Positions 11,401 to 23,650 of a stretch of DNA of 64,000 bases are shown here, one piece after another. This DNA is from Phaseolus vulgaris (lineage: Eukaryota > Streptophyta > Magnoliopsida > Fabales > Fabaceae), in the NCBI RefSeq assembly GCF_000499845.2, contig NC_023749.2, positions 6,171,030-6,235,029 of the forward strand, written 5' to 3'. Each line of letters starts with the position of its first letter. The first letter of the stretch is position 1. The notes under the pieces were generated by a model that saw nothing but the letters and a program-made list of their open reading frames with translations, had not been told where the DNA came from and searched no databases. The translations under genes and the position numbers were made by a program.

Positions 11401-13760
11401 TCTTCTGTTTTTCAGTTTGGATACAGTGGAGTTTCCCTTTATGTCTGAAAATATGATTATCACCACTCTTCTATGTATTCCCAAGTAGGGGACATATAGC
11501 TAGATCCTTTAATCATTTCTCATTTGGAACTTGAGCATATCATCACCATATAGCTATCCCCAGAACATTGGACTCCTGTAGGAAGCACAATCTTCATCCA
11601 AATCATAACTGTTATAGGTCCTTCCTTCCTCCTTTGTGCCTTGTTTGCATTTGTTGTGTTCCATTTTTAATTGGAAAAGGGTAGAGGATGTAATATTTTT
11701 TTTTACCTCGATTGTCATGTCATTCCATAGATTTTGCGAACCATGAGAATAATAAAGAAGGGGCAATATCACGTATTACTTGTTTCATGAGTTCATTGTG
11801 TTCATTAAGAAATAACTTGCTAGTCACTGACGGAAGATAGAGAAGTTCATTTATGATTAGTTGTAGGAAGAAAATGTACTTATGTCAGAGGTCAGATGCT
11901 TTGTATATTTGTATTTTATCCATGGGTTTTCAGGGTCAAAGTCACAAAGTATACACAGCTTTTATCAAACACTGTTCAAACATGTTAATTCCATCCTAGG
12001 TTTGGATGCATTGATTGTTTGATTTTATCTCTTTGATTAAATATTATTAAACAATAATTGATGGAATTATATAGACCAAAATTGCTAAGCTTTTATGTTC
12101 CTTCTGGTTCTGCCTCCTCCTCTTCCATCATTTCTTTGCTGTTGAATTGGTATTGATTTATTTGTCATAATCTTTTACCTACATCCTTCTCCCCAGATGA
12201 TTCCGTTCTTTGTCAGAACACCTCCAGCCCTCTAGGAAATGGTGCAGTGGTGGAAACAAAAGACAACAAAATACTTGTATTACAACGAAGTAATAATGTT
12301 GGTGAATTTCCTGGACATTTTGTTTTCCCTGGAGGCCATCCTGAGGTATTAAATGGTGAAACCTTTTTGTTGCAACAATCTAGTGTTGCAATAGTACATT
12401 TTTTTTCTACAATAAATCTGGAACGCACAGTTCTAAAATAAGTCTTTAATTTGGTTTTTCTGTGTGATGCATTTATTTGTCATGATATGTGTTCCTTATT
12501 TTCTACCATCTTGTTTTCTGCACTTTTTTACTTTACCGTATTATCTTCTATTCAATGATTAATTTATTACTGAATAAAAGCACGTAATTTTTTCCTGTTG
12601 ATATGTGTAGACTTGGCTATACATTTATTTTTCTTTATTGATGATTGACAGCCTCAAGAAATTGGTATAACATCACATCAATATATCAAGGAGTTAGCAG
12701 AATCTATTAACATCAAGGTTTCGCAGGAGATGTTTGACAGCATAGTTCGCGAAGTAGTTGAAGAAATTGGAGTGCCAGCTTCATCCCTTGTAAGTTTAAT
12801 AATTCCTACTTTAAGATGACTGAGAGGACACAATATACATGGCTTTTACCTTTATAAGTGACTGAACTAAAGAGACACCTAATATGCTAGCTTTAGTAGA
12901 CTTTGTGATTTATATGTTTTGGTTTTTGTGATACACCTTTTCTGTGTGCATTGATTGCAGATAAAATTTCAGTATGCTTTGCTAATCTTAATCTCGTGCT
13001 TCCTTTTCCTTTTAAAATGGGATTGAATATGCTCAAAGATTCAGTATCTAATTTTGAGCGTTTGTCGTGTAGAGCATCCCTACTTTCATTGGTATATCTC
13101 GCAGGAATTTGAATGTGAGACCGGCTGCATTTTTCTTTATCAACTGTAGTCTTGATTCAAAGGAAGTTCAGCAGTTTTATTCTAGCGCACAAGATGGCTA
13201 TGAATCGACTCAGCTATATGCCGTTCCAATGGTGAATCTAAAACTTGTTCTTATTTTGTTGGCATGAAATCCATTCTTAATAATAATTGTGATTATTTAC
13301 ACTTTATTTTTTGGATGTTTCCATTTAAGGACATTGCATTTTTTTGTTAGTGGCATTAGTAAGAGATATGAGCATGGTCATTTTTTTTTTCTTATGCGAC
13401 AGAAGGCCCATTAAAATGATTGTGGGTTCAGATTTCAGAGGAAGCCCCCTGATAGGTGATATGATGATAATGACATATCTCTAATTATTTAGAACTAAAC
13501 GCTTAGTGATATTTCTTCCTCTGGGTTATAATAGAATCTGTTGGAACATAAATACCTGATATTTTATCCATAGTAGCTAGTCTACGTTTCTAAATTTAAT
13601 GCCTATATTGACATCGACCAACCTTTTAGTCTTTGAAGCATGACTCTGATTTTCTATCTTTCAGGATGAAGTAGAAAACATGACTTCTAGGATGCCTGGC
13701 TGCCATCGAGGGGGATTTGCTCTCTATAAACTGATGGTAGACACCAGAAAGATTACTTGA
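8496..13760 (+). CDS. NUDT9: Nudix hydrolase, NUDX9 type (nine exons, 298 residues)
   Basis: Joined exons: 8496-8576, 8649-8723, 8801-8857, 9380-9462, 9981-10039, 12197-12345, 12652-12789, 13073-13231, 13665-13760. They give one uninterrupted frame of 298 codons plus TGA. The product reads like Arabidopsis NUDX9: GLSPSQVSVAF, DGSDREPRLCLHLGLTDYR, NNVGEFPGHFVFPGGHPE and the C-terminal PGCHRGGFALYKLM. The Nudix box is split. G165-x5-E171 is followed by about 29 residues, where a standard box has 7, and then REVVEEIGV (201-209) with the metal-binding glutamates. The break falls near the exon 6/7 junction. Known for the family: pyrophosphohydrolysis of nucleoside-diphosphate-linked compounds; Arabidopsis NUDX9 is reported to act on GDP-mannose. 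Substrate here is inferred. Intron 1 is GC-AG and intron 5 holds a transposon. Confidence 0.93.
8577..8648 (+). other. 72-bp GC-AG intron in the Nudix gene, in frame and stop-free
   Basis: Homologous protein runs SPSQ directly into VSV. Here those parts are separated by 72 bases that begin GCTAGC after CAG and end in a T-rich tract plus TTTTTGCAG. The donor is therefore GC instead of GT. The segment is a multiple of three and has no stop codon, so retention would simply add 24 residues. Confidence 0.8.
10243..11389. mobile_element. Non-autonomous hAT-like element in Nudix intron 5
   Basis: The element spans 10251-11381. Its ends form imperfect terminal inverted repeats (TAGGGGTGGTCA on the left; TAAGGTGGGCA read inward from the right). 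They are flanked by an 8-bp direct duplication, GACAGCAG at 10243-10250 and GGCAGCAG at 11382-11389, with one mismatch. An 8-bp target duplication and G-rich CAGGGGTGG-like termini are typical of the hAT superfamily. Subterminal parts are rich in GGATTGGATTT-type motifs and their complements. The centre (about 10440-11170) is a GC-rich degenerate array. No transposase frame is present, so any movement would need a partner in trans. It lies wholly in an intron. Confidence 0.8.
10440..11170. repeat. GC-rich degenerate tandem array of CTCGACATGGGC-like units
   Basis: Variants of a unit of roughly 20-30 bp built from GACTCGGCTCGACATGGGC follow one another for about 730 bp inside the hAT-like element. 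The array is far more GC-rich than anything around it. Units have diverged by substitution and small indels. Open frames of up to 189 codons on both strands here (rich in STRLD or SRVGP repeats) are a by-product of the stop-poor repeat, not genes. Confidence 0.85.
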
Positions 13761-15600
13761 TGGAAGTTTGTAGCGCTCACAGTTGACAAGCATGGTGTTG
13801 CACAGTTGTACTACATGTCTTGTAAGATTTTTCACTAGTGATGTAGTTTGATGCTGACATTGTCTTTCTGCTTCTCCACCCAATGAAAGAAATATGATTT
13901 AACCGAGCTCAAATCTTGCAACGGAATGATACACGGATGATATACGTAACTACTACTCCTATTCAATTCATACCCAAATAAAATAAACTGGCAAATCTGA
14001 TGCTATTTATATTTCATAGCATATCAAGTATAATGAATGGCATTACTTCACTGACCACTTTGTAATATATTATTTATGAGTGGCCTCTTCCCAATGCCAC
14101 CCTCCGCGAAAAGTCTCACTCTGCTTATTGATCTCCGTTGAACGTGTGTAATTTTCTGATTGGACGTATATGTGATACTTCATGGTGATTCTTTTTATCT
14201 GATACTTTGCTTTTATTTAGAAAATGCTGCAATTTTATTGTTGAATAATTTAATATATCTGTAAAGTCGAGCCCTTTTAAGATTGAGATTTTTTTACTCG
14301 ATCAATTTTTTGCTTTTCTTAAAACCTGTTTCTTTTTCTCTGATTCTTCATCGTGAAGTGCCAACTCTGATTCTTCATGCCTATCCATCAGATGGCACCG
14401 TGACCTTAGCTGATCGTTAAAAATAGTTGTAGAACTGACGATTTATCTCTTTCTTCTAACTATTGCATATTCATGGTTAGGTCGAATTGTTCCAATTCGC
14501 ACATACAATACAAAAAGTTCATTTGGCTTAAAGTTTCACTAGGTATGGTAGGTACTAATATAGGGAGAAAACTACCGTAACATCTCTACTTTTTACCCAT
14601 ATATCCATATATAATAAAATAAAAGTAAAACAAGTAATATCTAACTTATATATGAACATATATTATTATCTAATATTCTATCTCAAAATATATCATTTTT
14701 CTTGGAAATTTTAATATATACACAAAAGAATACAAACAAAACATTTAGAATAAGGACATTTGTTCTTTTGGCTGCTAATTGAGAAGCTCTATTACTTGCA
14801 ATTTCATCGGTTCTAGTGTAAATTAACACGATCATCACAGATTAGAGAAAACAAATACAAAACAAAACAAAGGGTAAGTTAGCTATATAAAGATTTCTAT
14901 ATAATTTCAATTTCAAATTAATAAACATAATTCAAGTCTCATACAATTTCTCAAACCATAAGTGTCAATTAAAATTCATAATTCATCTTTTACATGTCAG
15001 ACTTCTACTGACTCACAACACATAAACACTTTACTTCTGGAAGACTCGTGTATTGACTTAAACTCAGATATATGCACTTGTCATACTATATCACTGGGAA
15101 ATTCAAACAGCTATGTGCATGAATAATCTCAATATCATTTCTCTCCTAGTATGACAAGGTTAACTCGTATAACAGGTCAAGTTAGTTATCTTTCAAACAA
15201 CTTACTCATTCATATGATCTTTTTTCGACTCTCAACACCTAAATAACTTCATCTATATGATTTCATTATCTCAGGAGAGTCAGGATATCTCATTCTACAT
15301 GAATCCATAGTCAATGCACATCCTAAAAATCTTAACACGGTATTTTCTTTCCTGAAAATACTATGTCTTGAATAAAATTCATATTCTGAATCTCACAATA
15401 TCCAACATCAAACAATTAAAAAATACCAAAGTTTAGAATTTCGAAAACACACAACAATTCATTTACTAATCATATAAATATATAATTAAAAAAATCAATT
15501 AAATATACATAAAATAAAAGTTTTAGAAAATTTATAAGTAAAACTATACAGAAATAAATAAACCAACATTTTAAAAACAAATATAAAAAGTTTAGTTTTC
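13761..15600. other. Nudix 3' flank and AT-rich intergenic DNA
   Basis: The first few hundred bases after the Nudix stop at 13760 presumably hold its 3' UTR and poly(A) site. Beyond about 14500 the sequence is AT-rich and without recognisable genes. From about 14870 it may already belong to the repeat element with CTTGAGCGAG dyads described next, but no terminus was found. Confidence 0.5.
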
Positions 15601-16500
15601 TTTTACAGAGAGTCTAGCTTGAGCGAGAATTTGCTCGCTTGAGGTCTCTCTTAAGCAAATATTCTCTCACTTGAGCGAGATTCAACCTGAAAGCACCCAA
15701 AATTTTATCCTAGGTCTCGCTTGGGCGAGAATGGACCCGATAGCATCCTATCTTTCCATTTTATTCTCGTTTGAGCGAGATATGCAGAAAATTTCTGCAT
15801 AAACCTGCTTAAATTCAAAACCAACATTTTATTCAATTCATAAATTTATAAACTTACACATTACATTGATAGTTCCTACTCATATTAGCTTTCTAAATCA
15901 AACATGACATCTTAATTACTTCAATAGACTATTCAAATACAATTCAACTCATTTATATTACCATTCAAACACTTTCAATTCTCAATCACAACATTTTCAT
16001 TAACTTATTCACCTTAAAAATCACTATATTATATTCAAAATCAACCCTTTCGATCAATATATTACTTTACTCTTAAAATAAACAATCCTGCAAGAAAATT
16101 TGAAACTGGTGACAACGTCACCCCCATATTCAGATCTTTTAGCCTAAGGTTCTATTGGAAATTTAAAACTAGCTTCTCTTACCTAAACTTGAGCATATAC
16201 TTAATAAGAGCTCCAAATCTACCACAAGCTTAAAGGTCACTTAACCTGAAGAGTCCTGATCATAAATCTAACTATACCACTAGGATCCTAAGCTAACATA
16301 GACTACTTCTGAAAATAAAAGCATCACATGCAAGATTAAACTAAAGACAAACCTAACTAGATCAAAACTAACTCAAGAAAAAGAGCCAAGAATGAACTTA
16401 CTCTATCTAAGATTTTGATTGGACAATCTTGTAGAGTTCACTGATAGAAGTCCAATAGTGGATTCCGATCGTCAAACTAATGAGCGAGAAGGTCAAAATT
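15600..16500. repeat. Retroelement-like repeat with clustered CTTGAGCGAG dyads
   Basis: Between 15618 and 15780 the motif CTTGAGCGAG or its complement occurs five times: 15618-15627, 15634-15643 (reversed), 15669-15678, 15715-15730 and 15765-15780. The last two are full imperfect palindromes of the form TCTCGCTTGGGCGAGA. The flanking AT-rich DNA to about 16500 has no coding potential. A weaker, diverged relative (ATCGCTTGAGTGAC, TTAAGTGATAATC) lies near 22800-22880. I infer fragments of one dispersed family, perhaps an LTR, but no termini, primer-binding site or protein domains were found. Confidence 0.45.
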
Positions 16501-17850
16501 ATAAAAAAAAAGGCAAAAGAAATGAAAAATGACTTTTTAGAAAAATAATAGTTCTTTTAAAATGAAACTTAATAACTGAAATTCTATTTATATCCTCTTT
16601 TAACTTTAACAATAAAATATTTAAATATCATTTTAATAATATTAATTCTATTCTAAAACTATTTTTCTCATCTTTACAATGATCACTCAGCCAAAAGTTT
16701 CCTTTATATACTTAATGTAATTATTCTGGTAGATTTTCATAAAGTTAAAATTTGTCCAGCTTGAATGTGTATGTAATCTCACCTAATACTTTGTAATTAT
16801 CCCTACCAATCTAGTAAATTTTCCTCGTGACATGGCACCACCACAGTTTCTGACTCATACAGCCAGAAGTTGTTATGCTGTCTGTATTAATGGTGAGTGC
16901 ATGATGCTGATATGAACAGATTCTAAGCGTTATCTTCACTTTAAAACTCAGATAAAACCTAATCATCATCTTATATACCACGAAGAGTTCTATAATGGAA
17001 CGATTTTACAGATGCTATACTTTAAAAAATACCCTATGGATTATTCTGGCATATTGGCAGAGTAGAATAAACTGGTATGTCAGGTCATGCTCAATATTTG
17101 TTTGAGTCAATGGTCAACGACCCCGAATATAAAATTGGGTCAACTTTCATTTCACGTCAAACCAAAACTTTAATGTGATCTTTAGACAATACTACAAGAA
17201 GGAAATACCAAAACCCACTATGTGAATAAAGTCATAAATTTTTACCCCTAAGAATTGATGATGATGGTTATAGTAACAGGGTCCTACTACCATTTAATAT
17301 TCAAGAAATGAGAGAAACTGAACTCTTCACACACCCATCATACAGAAACCTATTATCAAAACACCTACTCTCCATATACTGTTTTCTAGAAGAGATTTAC
17401 TACAATTCTAACAACCTAATTCAACACTGTTTTGAATATTGAATTAATGTAACTAAATAACAATCGTGTTTAATAATTTTGCTGTTCTGATGCACATCAA
17501 AGAGAACCATTAAATTAATACATCTCTCGGTTTTGTTTTCTTGCTATATTTGATGCAATTTCCAACTACCAAATGGAGTGGACTTGCAATTATAAAGTTC
17601 TTCATTCACGCGCCACTTTCACTTACCACCATTTTGTAATATTTGATCGTTTGTCTTGTTGAACATTTTAGATCGACCAAATTTATAATATATAAATAAA
17701 GTTAATTTATAATATATAAATAAGTGTAATTTAAATTAGATTCACGAATTAATTAGTTTTAATATGAAATTTTTTAAAGTTATTTAGGCTTAACTTTTTA
17801 ATACATTTTATATTTATTTATTAAATGATATTTTTGAATCTGTAGAATGA
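16501..17850. other. AT-rich intergenic DNA, no gene seen
   Basis: No conserved reading frame, RNA gene or resolved transposon end was recognised here. Short open frames are spurious. Confidence 0.55.
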
Positions 17851-17859
17851 TGAGCCTGG

Positions 17860-18343
17860 ATCCAACGTATGGTATATGAATAGTGATCCGATTTTTAATG
17901 ACAGAGGACATTCGTACATTAAGTATCATGTGTTAATTAAACTTAATCACCTTTAATGGTTCAATAAAGATCAAATCGGACTATGTTACGTAGAATATGA
18001 CCAATATATATTAGAGGAAATATCAATAAGGAGATCTATCTTTTACACAGTGTTACATGATACACTTATCTTATATCACTTGGAGAGGTTATAAGACTAG
18101 GTTACAACTCGGTCTATATATACCAGATTACACTCTACATACAGGATGATCTAATACACAATACAGGGAGTACTCTCAATTCATATTTTATCATATACTC
18201 ATTATATTTTGTGTCTTACTAACTTGAGCGTCGGAGTATCATCACCACGGGAAGAGTCTCTCGTTTCCTAAAAGTTGAATCACTAAAATTTGAAGGGAGA
18301 CCACTAGGAGTTCATTCAGATTTCAACAAACCTCGAACTAACA
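17860..18343 (+). mobile_element. LTR relic (copy A), probable solo or truncated LTR
   Basis: The stretch contains TATA-like TCTATATATACC near 18112, then ACTTGAGCGTCGGAGT near 18222-18237, a motif common in plant retrotransposon LTRs. About 18246-18300 aligns with the reverse complement of 63590-63660: shared AGTTGAAT.ACTA.AATTTGAAG.GAGACCACT. The two copies stop matching at the same ACA, giving an LTR 3' end at 18343. The left end is uncertain. No primer-binding site or gag-pol sequence follows. Orientation is plus. Confidence 0.65.
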
Positions 18344-20560
18344 AGAACAGAAGTAAAGAAAAATAAATAAATTAAAAAAAAAAAATCTGGGAAAAATTAA
18401 CTTATGAAACTAAAAATTCATAATTTTAATTTTATTTGTATGATTCAAAATTTAAACTTTTCTCTTTCTCGTTTTCCACCAACCCTTCTAAACAGAACAT
18501 GCTTGTTTTGTCTTGGTGTTGTTATGTTCCCTCCTGATCCATTAGTGTTTTATACATTCATTTCATTCTTACTTAGATTCCACTTCCACCAAGAACATGA
18601 ACACTAACATAGTCATAAAACAGATCCTTGGTTTTCTTTGGATTTTCCTGGGATGCTTTCTTGCGACACTGTGGATGCGAGGTTTTATCTTCTCTCATTT
18701 GTTTTTGGTTGTTGTTTTATTTAACCTTTAATTAAATGCATGTTAGTCTTTAAAAATGTCAACTCTTTTAGTTTTATGAAATTTTTTAATCCTTGTATTG
18801 AACAAAACTAACGTAGTTTTGTTTCATGCTAAAGATTGGACCGTGATTCACGTTTTTACGTACTCCGTGTGTGAAACTGAACGGTGTTGGCATAATATAA
18901 ATGCACTTCCTGTAGAAATTTGCATTTCAAATGTCAACCTTAATAATTTTTACGTTGAAGTTTTTTAAAAGAGGACATCGATGATCAATATCAGCAAAAG
19001 TGCCCAACTTCTTCACTGAAAATGACACACTATTTTATTCATATAATTAATTATGTAATAAGAAAAAATATTAGTAAAAATATTTTTTTAGGATATTTAG
19101 AAACATTTAATCATATAATATACTTTTTTTTCCTTCAGTAGACTATTTTTTTATACTTTCATAGTACTTTTTTTCAAAAATTTATTAATTATGGGAAGAC
19201 CAAAATAAATCTCAATTTTATAGTATTAGTTTATCAATACAACTACCAACAATCACGCGCACAATACAATACTTCAAAAATATGATTAATACGGTATCTT
19301 ATTGGTGTACTAGTACGACTTTTTTTAAATTTGATAGATTATTTTTATTTTCAATAGATATTTTTAATTATATTTTTTTATTTGAAATCTTTAAATCCAA
19401 AACTTTGGTTGAGAAAATAAATGTATCACTACTCAAATTAATAATGTATTGTTGACAAACATTTATACTTTATAATAAGAAAATTTGAGATTTTTTTCAT
19501 TTTAATGAGAAAAATAAAATAAAAAGTGATATATGATTAATGAATTAAAATCCACATTAAATCGTTCTAAAGTGCTTTTTTAATGAAAATAATTATTTGT
19601 TAAATTTTACTTTTCTTCCAAGACGAAATTTTTAGAATACTTTTGAATAATGTATAAAATAGTACTATAATATTGTGATCCACATATATAAAGATAATGC
19701 AGCAATCCATGTGCAATAGACATATGGGGCTGATAAATATAACATAATTTGGATTCTCCTTAGGCAACAAATAATAATGCTTTTGTTAAAAGTAAAGTGC
19801 TTGACATGACATAATTCGTCTCATAAAGTTTATTAGTGATTAAAAAAATTGAAACTCTTTATTTATTAATCCCTGCATATACTTGTAAAAAAAGGGGGGT
19901 TCTACAGAATTTTGAGGGTATTTTTCTAACAATTATAAAAGATATTTCTTCTATCATGATAATTATTTAGAATTACTAGCTATATTTTACTTTTAGTTAT
20001 ACACATTTACAAATAAAATAAGTAAATTGAAAAAGGAAGGGGTTTAAAGTAAAAAATATTGTAATTTAAAATTATTATTATTAATTTAGGTAAAAAAAAA
20101 CTTTTTTTATCGATTTGGATTAACTCATTTGAACTCGTAAGCGAAATTGCTCATAAAGACGAAGTTGTGGTCGTGATACACGAATTTGTGTTGAAATCGT
20201 GTGACATTTGCACAATTGTGTTTAACTATGTTAATCAACTGCACTCTCGTGCACAACTTTAGTTTTGGTTATTTATTTATGTTTTTTTTTTAAAATTCAA
20301 GAATTAGGTTAAGTTTTTTATAAAAAAAAATCAAGAATTTGTTTTAAGTTATTGGTTTATAAAATTTTTGGTTGAATAATTTGATGACACAAAGCGATTA
20401 GGTTTTCTAAAATATATATTACTTGTGAAGTTTATTATTTGTGTAATTATGTCGTCTTTTTTTATTGTTTGAATTAGAGAAATTTGTATGATTAAATTTA
20501 ATAAAACAAAAATAATGAAATAACATAAAATAATGAACATTCATGTAAATAGTGAGATTG
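18344..20560. other. AT-rich intergenic DNA, no gene seen
   Basis: Long A/T tracts and no reading frame with protein-like composition. The open frames at 18404-18607 and 20349-20540 are short, hydrophobic and low in complexity, so I do not call them. Confidence 0.55.
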
Positions 20561-20572
20561 TTTTGATTACAT

Positions 20573-20865
20573 AAATTAAAATGGACTATCTATGGGAAGA
20601 GGTGTCATATGGTAGTCTTCTTCTCTATCTTTGTGGTTGTCGTGGAGGCATAAGTTTGGTTTGTTATTGACTATCGTTAGTAGGTTCCGGTTGGTTTTGA
20701 TCCGGTGGTGGATTATCAAACCCTTATAAAGACATTGATGGTTGATAACAATGTGATGGTGAAAGTGGGCGATATGGTGATGGAGGTGTCATGGTGGAAG
20801 TAACAAATATGTTGGATGTCGCAAAAAATATGTTTTCATGTGATGCATAACAAAATGGATGACCC
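20573..20865 (-). pseudogene. Decayed C-terminal coding tail, Pro/Gln-rich (transposon-related?)
   Basis: Read on the minus strand in one frame, this stretch gives protein-like sequence: FHPGHPFCYASHEN, MTPPSPYRPLSPSHCYQPSM, GFDNPPPDQNQPEPTNDSQ, MPPRQPQR and RRRLPYDTSS. Four in-frame stops interrupt it. The Pro/Gln/Ser-rich composition and basic end resemble the tails of plant mobile-domain or transposon-derived proteins annotated in legumes. That resemblance is from memory and weak. Conserved composition across the stops argues for a recently living coding exon. No upstream conserved domain was found in the flanking AT-rich DNA. Confidence 0.5.
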
Positions 20866-20869
20866 GGAT

Positions 20870-21803
20870 GAAAACAAACAAAATAAGTGCTCTTACCATA
20901 AAAATATAGTCACAATATGAATAATTGCTCGTATTGACAATAGTGTGTCATCATTTATAAATAAAATTTTCTACTAAAAAAAATACATTTCGTTTTCTTA
21001 TATTCTCATTTACCATACTTACATATCATTTAACTAACTCGTACAAATTTACATATAGTAATCTGCCAACAATTACAATTAACATATTATTATAAATATA
21101 AATTTTTTCACTCTCTTTAAAATAATATACACACAAAAATATTTTTTTTTAAATTTATAAATATGCAACAATATAAAAAATATTAAAATCTTTCATGCAT
21201 TAAACTTATTTTCTTTCATTACCAAACTGAAGTTGTATAAATGTAAAATACTGCAAGTAAAATTATGTACAATTATATTATTTTACATTACAGAACTTCA
21301 ATTCATTAACATAATTTCAATTAATTAACCTAATTAAACAAAAGTGTGTAAATATCACCATTTTGTCGTATACCCATAACTTGTCATTTAAAATTATAAT
21401 GATTTTAAATTGCAACATTTTCCTACTTTATCCGATTTCCAACAAGTGTGAATAAAATAAATTATGTTGTTTGATTATATTGAGAAACACAAGATAAGAC
21501 ACATGTGAGTTGATAATAAGGGTTGAAAGATAGATTATTGAAGGAATTAATTTTTGGGGGACACAATAATTATGGGAGATTTTATGTATACATGTGATGC
21601 CTCCTTATCCTGTGTGCAAATCCTCTGAATAGATGTTATTTGCAAAAATTAAGGCAATATTCTCTCAGACGGAATCCAGACAACCGACGGTTATTTATTT
21701 ATTTATTTTTTATTTTTTTTGTCTGTTGGGCAGGCAAGGATATACAGTTACAATCTCACATCAACACTGCATTTTTTCAGTCTTTGCCGGTTCAAATAAT
21801 CTG

Positions 21804-21845
<42 letters not shown>

Positions 21846-22520
21846 GTATATGTTAAAGACAGATAAATTGGATTGGGTTTCCTATACACATATTTTAGTT
21901 TAGTGAGTGAACTTAATTATTGTGTCATCTATATAATTTCTATTTCAGAAATATTTATATTTATAATAAAATTATAATAAATAGAATGAAAACATAATTA
22001 GTTATTCGTGGGAGTAGGTTGTAATTTAGTGACCGAACCACGTTAAATTTTGTGTTGTTTATTTTTTACAGTTGATTTGTGTTGCTTTCGCGTGTTTTTT
22101 CCATCGGTACAGATATAAACCTAATACTTTTTTAAAGATTTTTTTAAGGTTGGGCCATGAATGTTAAGAAAATATGAATATCAGTTATGTTAAAATATGA
22201 AATTTCTACTGGATATTGTTATATATTTTTTTTAATAATTTTAAAAGGAATAATCTCTATTATATATTGTAATAGATGAATAGATGGAAAGGTTTATTAA
22301 TGTTACAGTAAAGAGAATAAAAGAGATGAAAAATATTTGTTATTACATGTTTTTAATGTTACATGATAGTTATCGTGAATCAATAAGTTATTATTGATGT
22401 TGAATAACTTGAAAGTTACATTTATTCTGATATTATACCTCTAACCACTTGTTACTTCTTGATAGCATTAATTTACTTTATTAGGTTCAAAGAAATATAG
22501 TATATATTCTTTTCTTAACG
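20870..22520. other. AT-rich intergenic DNA with a microsatellite
   Basis: Apart from the (TA)n tract listed separately, I see no gene, RNA or resolvable transposon. The open frames at 21633-21903 read through the microsatellite (YIYIYI) and are spurious. Confidence 0.55.
21805..21842. repeat. (TA)n microsatellite
   Basis: About 18 uninterrupted TA dinucleotides. Such tracts are usually length-polymorphic. Confidence 0.95.
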
Positions 22521-23650
22521 AGTAACACTTAAAGGTTGTAATATTTTTTTTTTTATCATCACCACATTTACTTTTTTAATGAATCTTATGTTTAATAGTA
22601 GACTAATATACTTGGATATTTTCATCACAATGTTCTTAAAAAGAATAAAACACTCACAAGAAGGTCACACAAAAAAAAAACATCACTTATAAAAGGAAAA
22701 TATAAGCAACTTATATCAATTTAATATTAACATTTATGTGTATATAAATCATATATCACAAAAAAATATCATCTAACTATCTCTTATACAACATAAAAAC
22801 ATTACTTAAGTGATAATCATCATCTTGTAGGTGATGATCACCATCGCTTGAGTGACAATATGATATTTAAGTGAAAACAACATCGAAAATCTCATTTTGA
22901 TTTTGGATTTTTTGAGAACTCTTCATTTGAGCAATAATCTTTCAAATGAAATAGATTCATTTTGCTTTGATTTTTATTTGTGCAAAAATTCTCATAAAGA
23001 AAAGAGACTTACTCACTTTCACTTTTGATCTAGTGAAAACTTTTAACTTCAACAAAAATACTAAAAAATTCAAAATTCAACAACTAAAAACATTATTTAT
23101 AACACAATAAAATAAGTTTACAAAATACTAACCAACTCAACTTCAAACAAATTTCTATATATACTTGTTTTCCATATCAAACTATTAAGAAATATTTCTA
23201 ACTCATTTTGAATGCTCAAAACTCAATTTCAACACCTAACCAAAATAGTTCATACATAAACACCAAATTAATTTCATACTTAGAGATACTTATACACTCC
23301 ATTTTCAAACACCAACATTCCAAATTAACTTGAAGTGAAGTAATTCAATTAACTTCCCTTATCTTCGATAATGTGTTCATAATAGAAAACAAAAGCCAAA
23401 CAATTGAGAGAGCAAAATCCTAACTTGCTTCAAAAAACCTCCAATTCACAAACAAAACACATTATTATAAACCTAAACTCTCATAAATAATTCTAACAAG
23501 CCTCAAGTAGTAGAAGCTCATGCATACAAAAAAAATGAGAGAAACTAAATATACGAGAAAAATAAAAACTTACTCATATTATTCTAATTTGTGTTATCTT
23601 CTAAACTACATTTTTTATAGGAGAAAAAAAATGTGAAAATACATTACAAT
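22520..23650. repeat. Diverged repeat, possible relative of the 15.6-kb element
   Basis: AT-rich, A-skewed sequence with ATCGCTTGAGTGAC, TTAAGTGATAATC and related motifs near 22800-22880. It is followed by a layout resembling 15790-16400. The similarity is partial and was judged by eye. No coding capacity. Confidence 0.3.

Noticed and set aside
18222..18343. A complete LTR retrotransposon spanning 18-63 kb
   Set aside because: The two LTR copies are in opposite orientation, clearly diverged and separated by intact unrelated genes.
21633..21903. Open frames containing YIYIYI
   Set aside because: They run through a (TA)n microsatellite.
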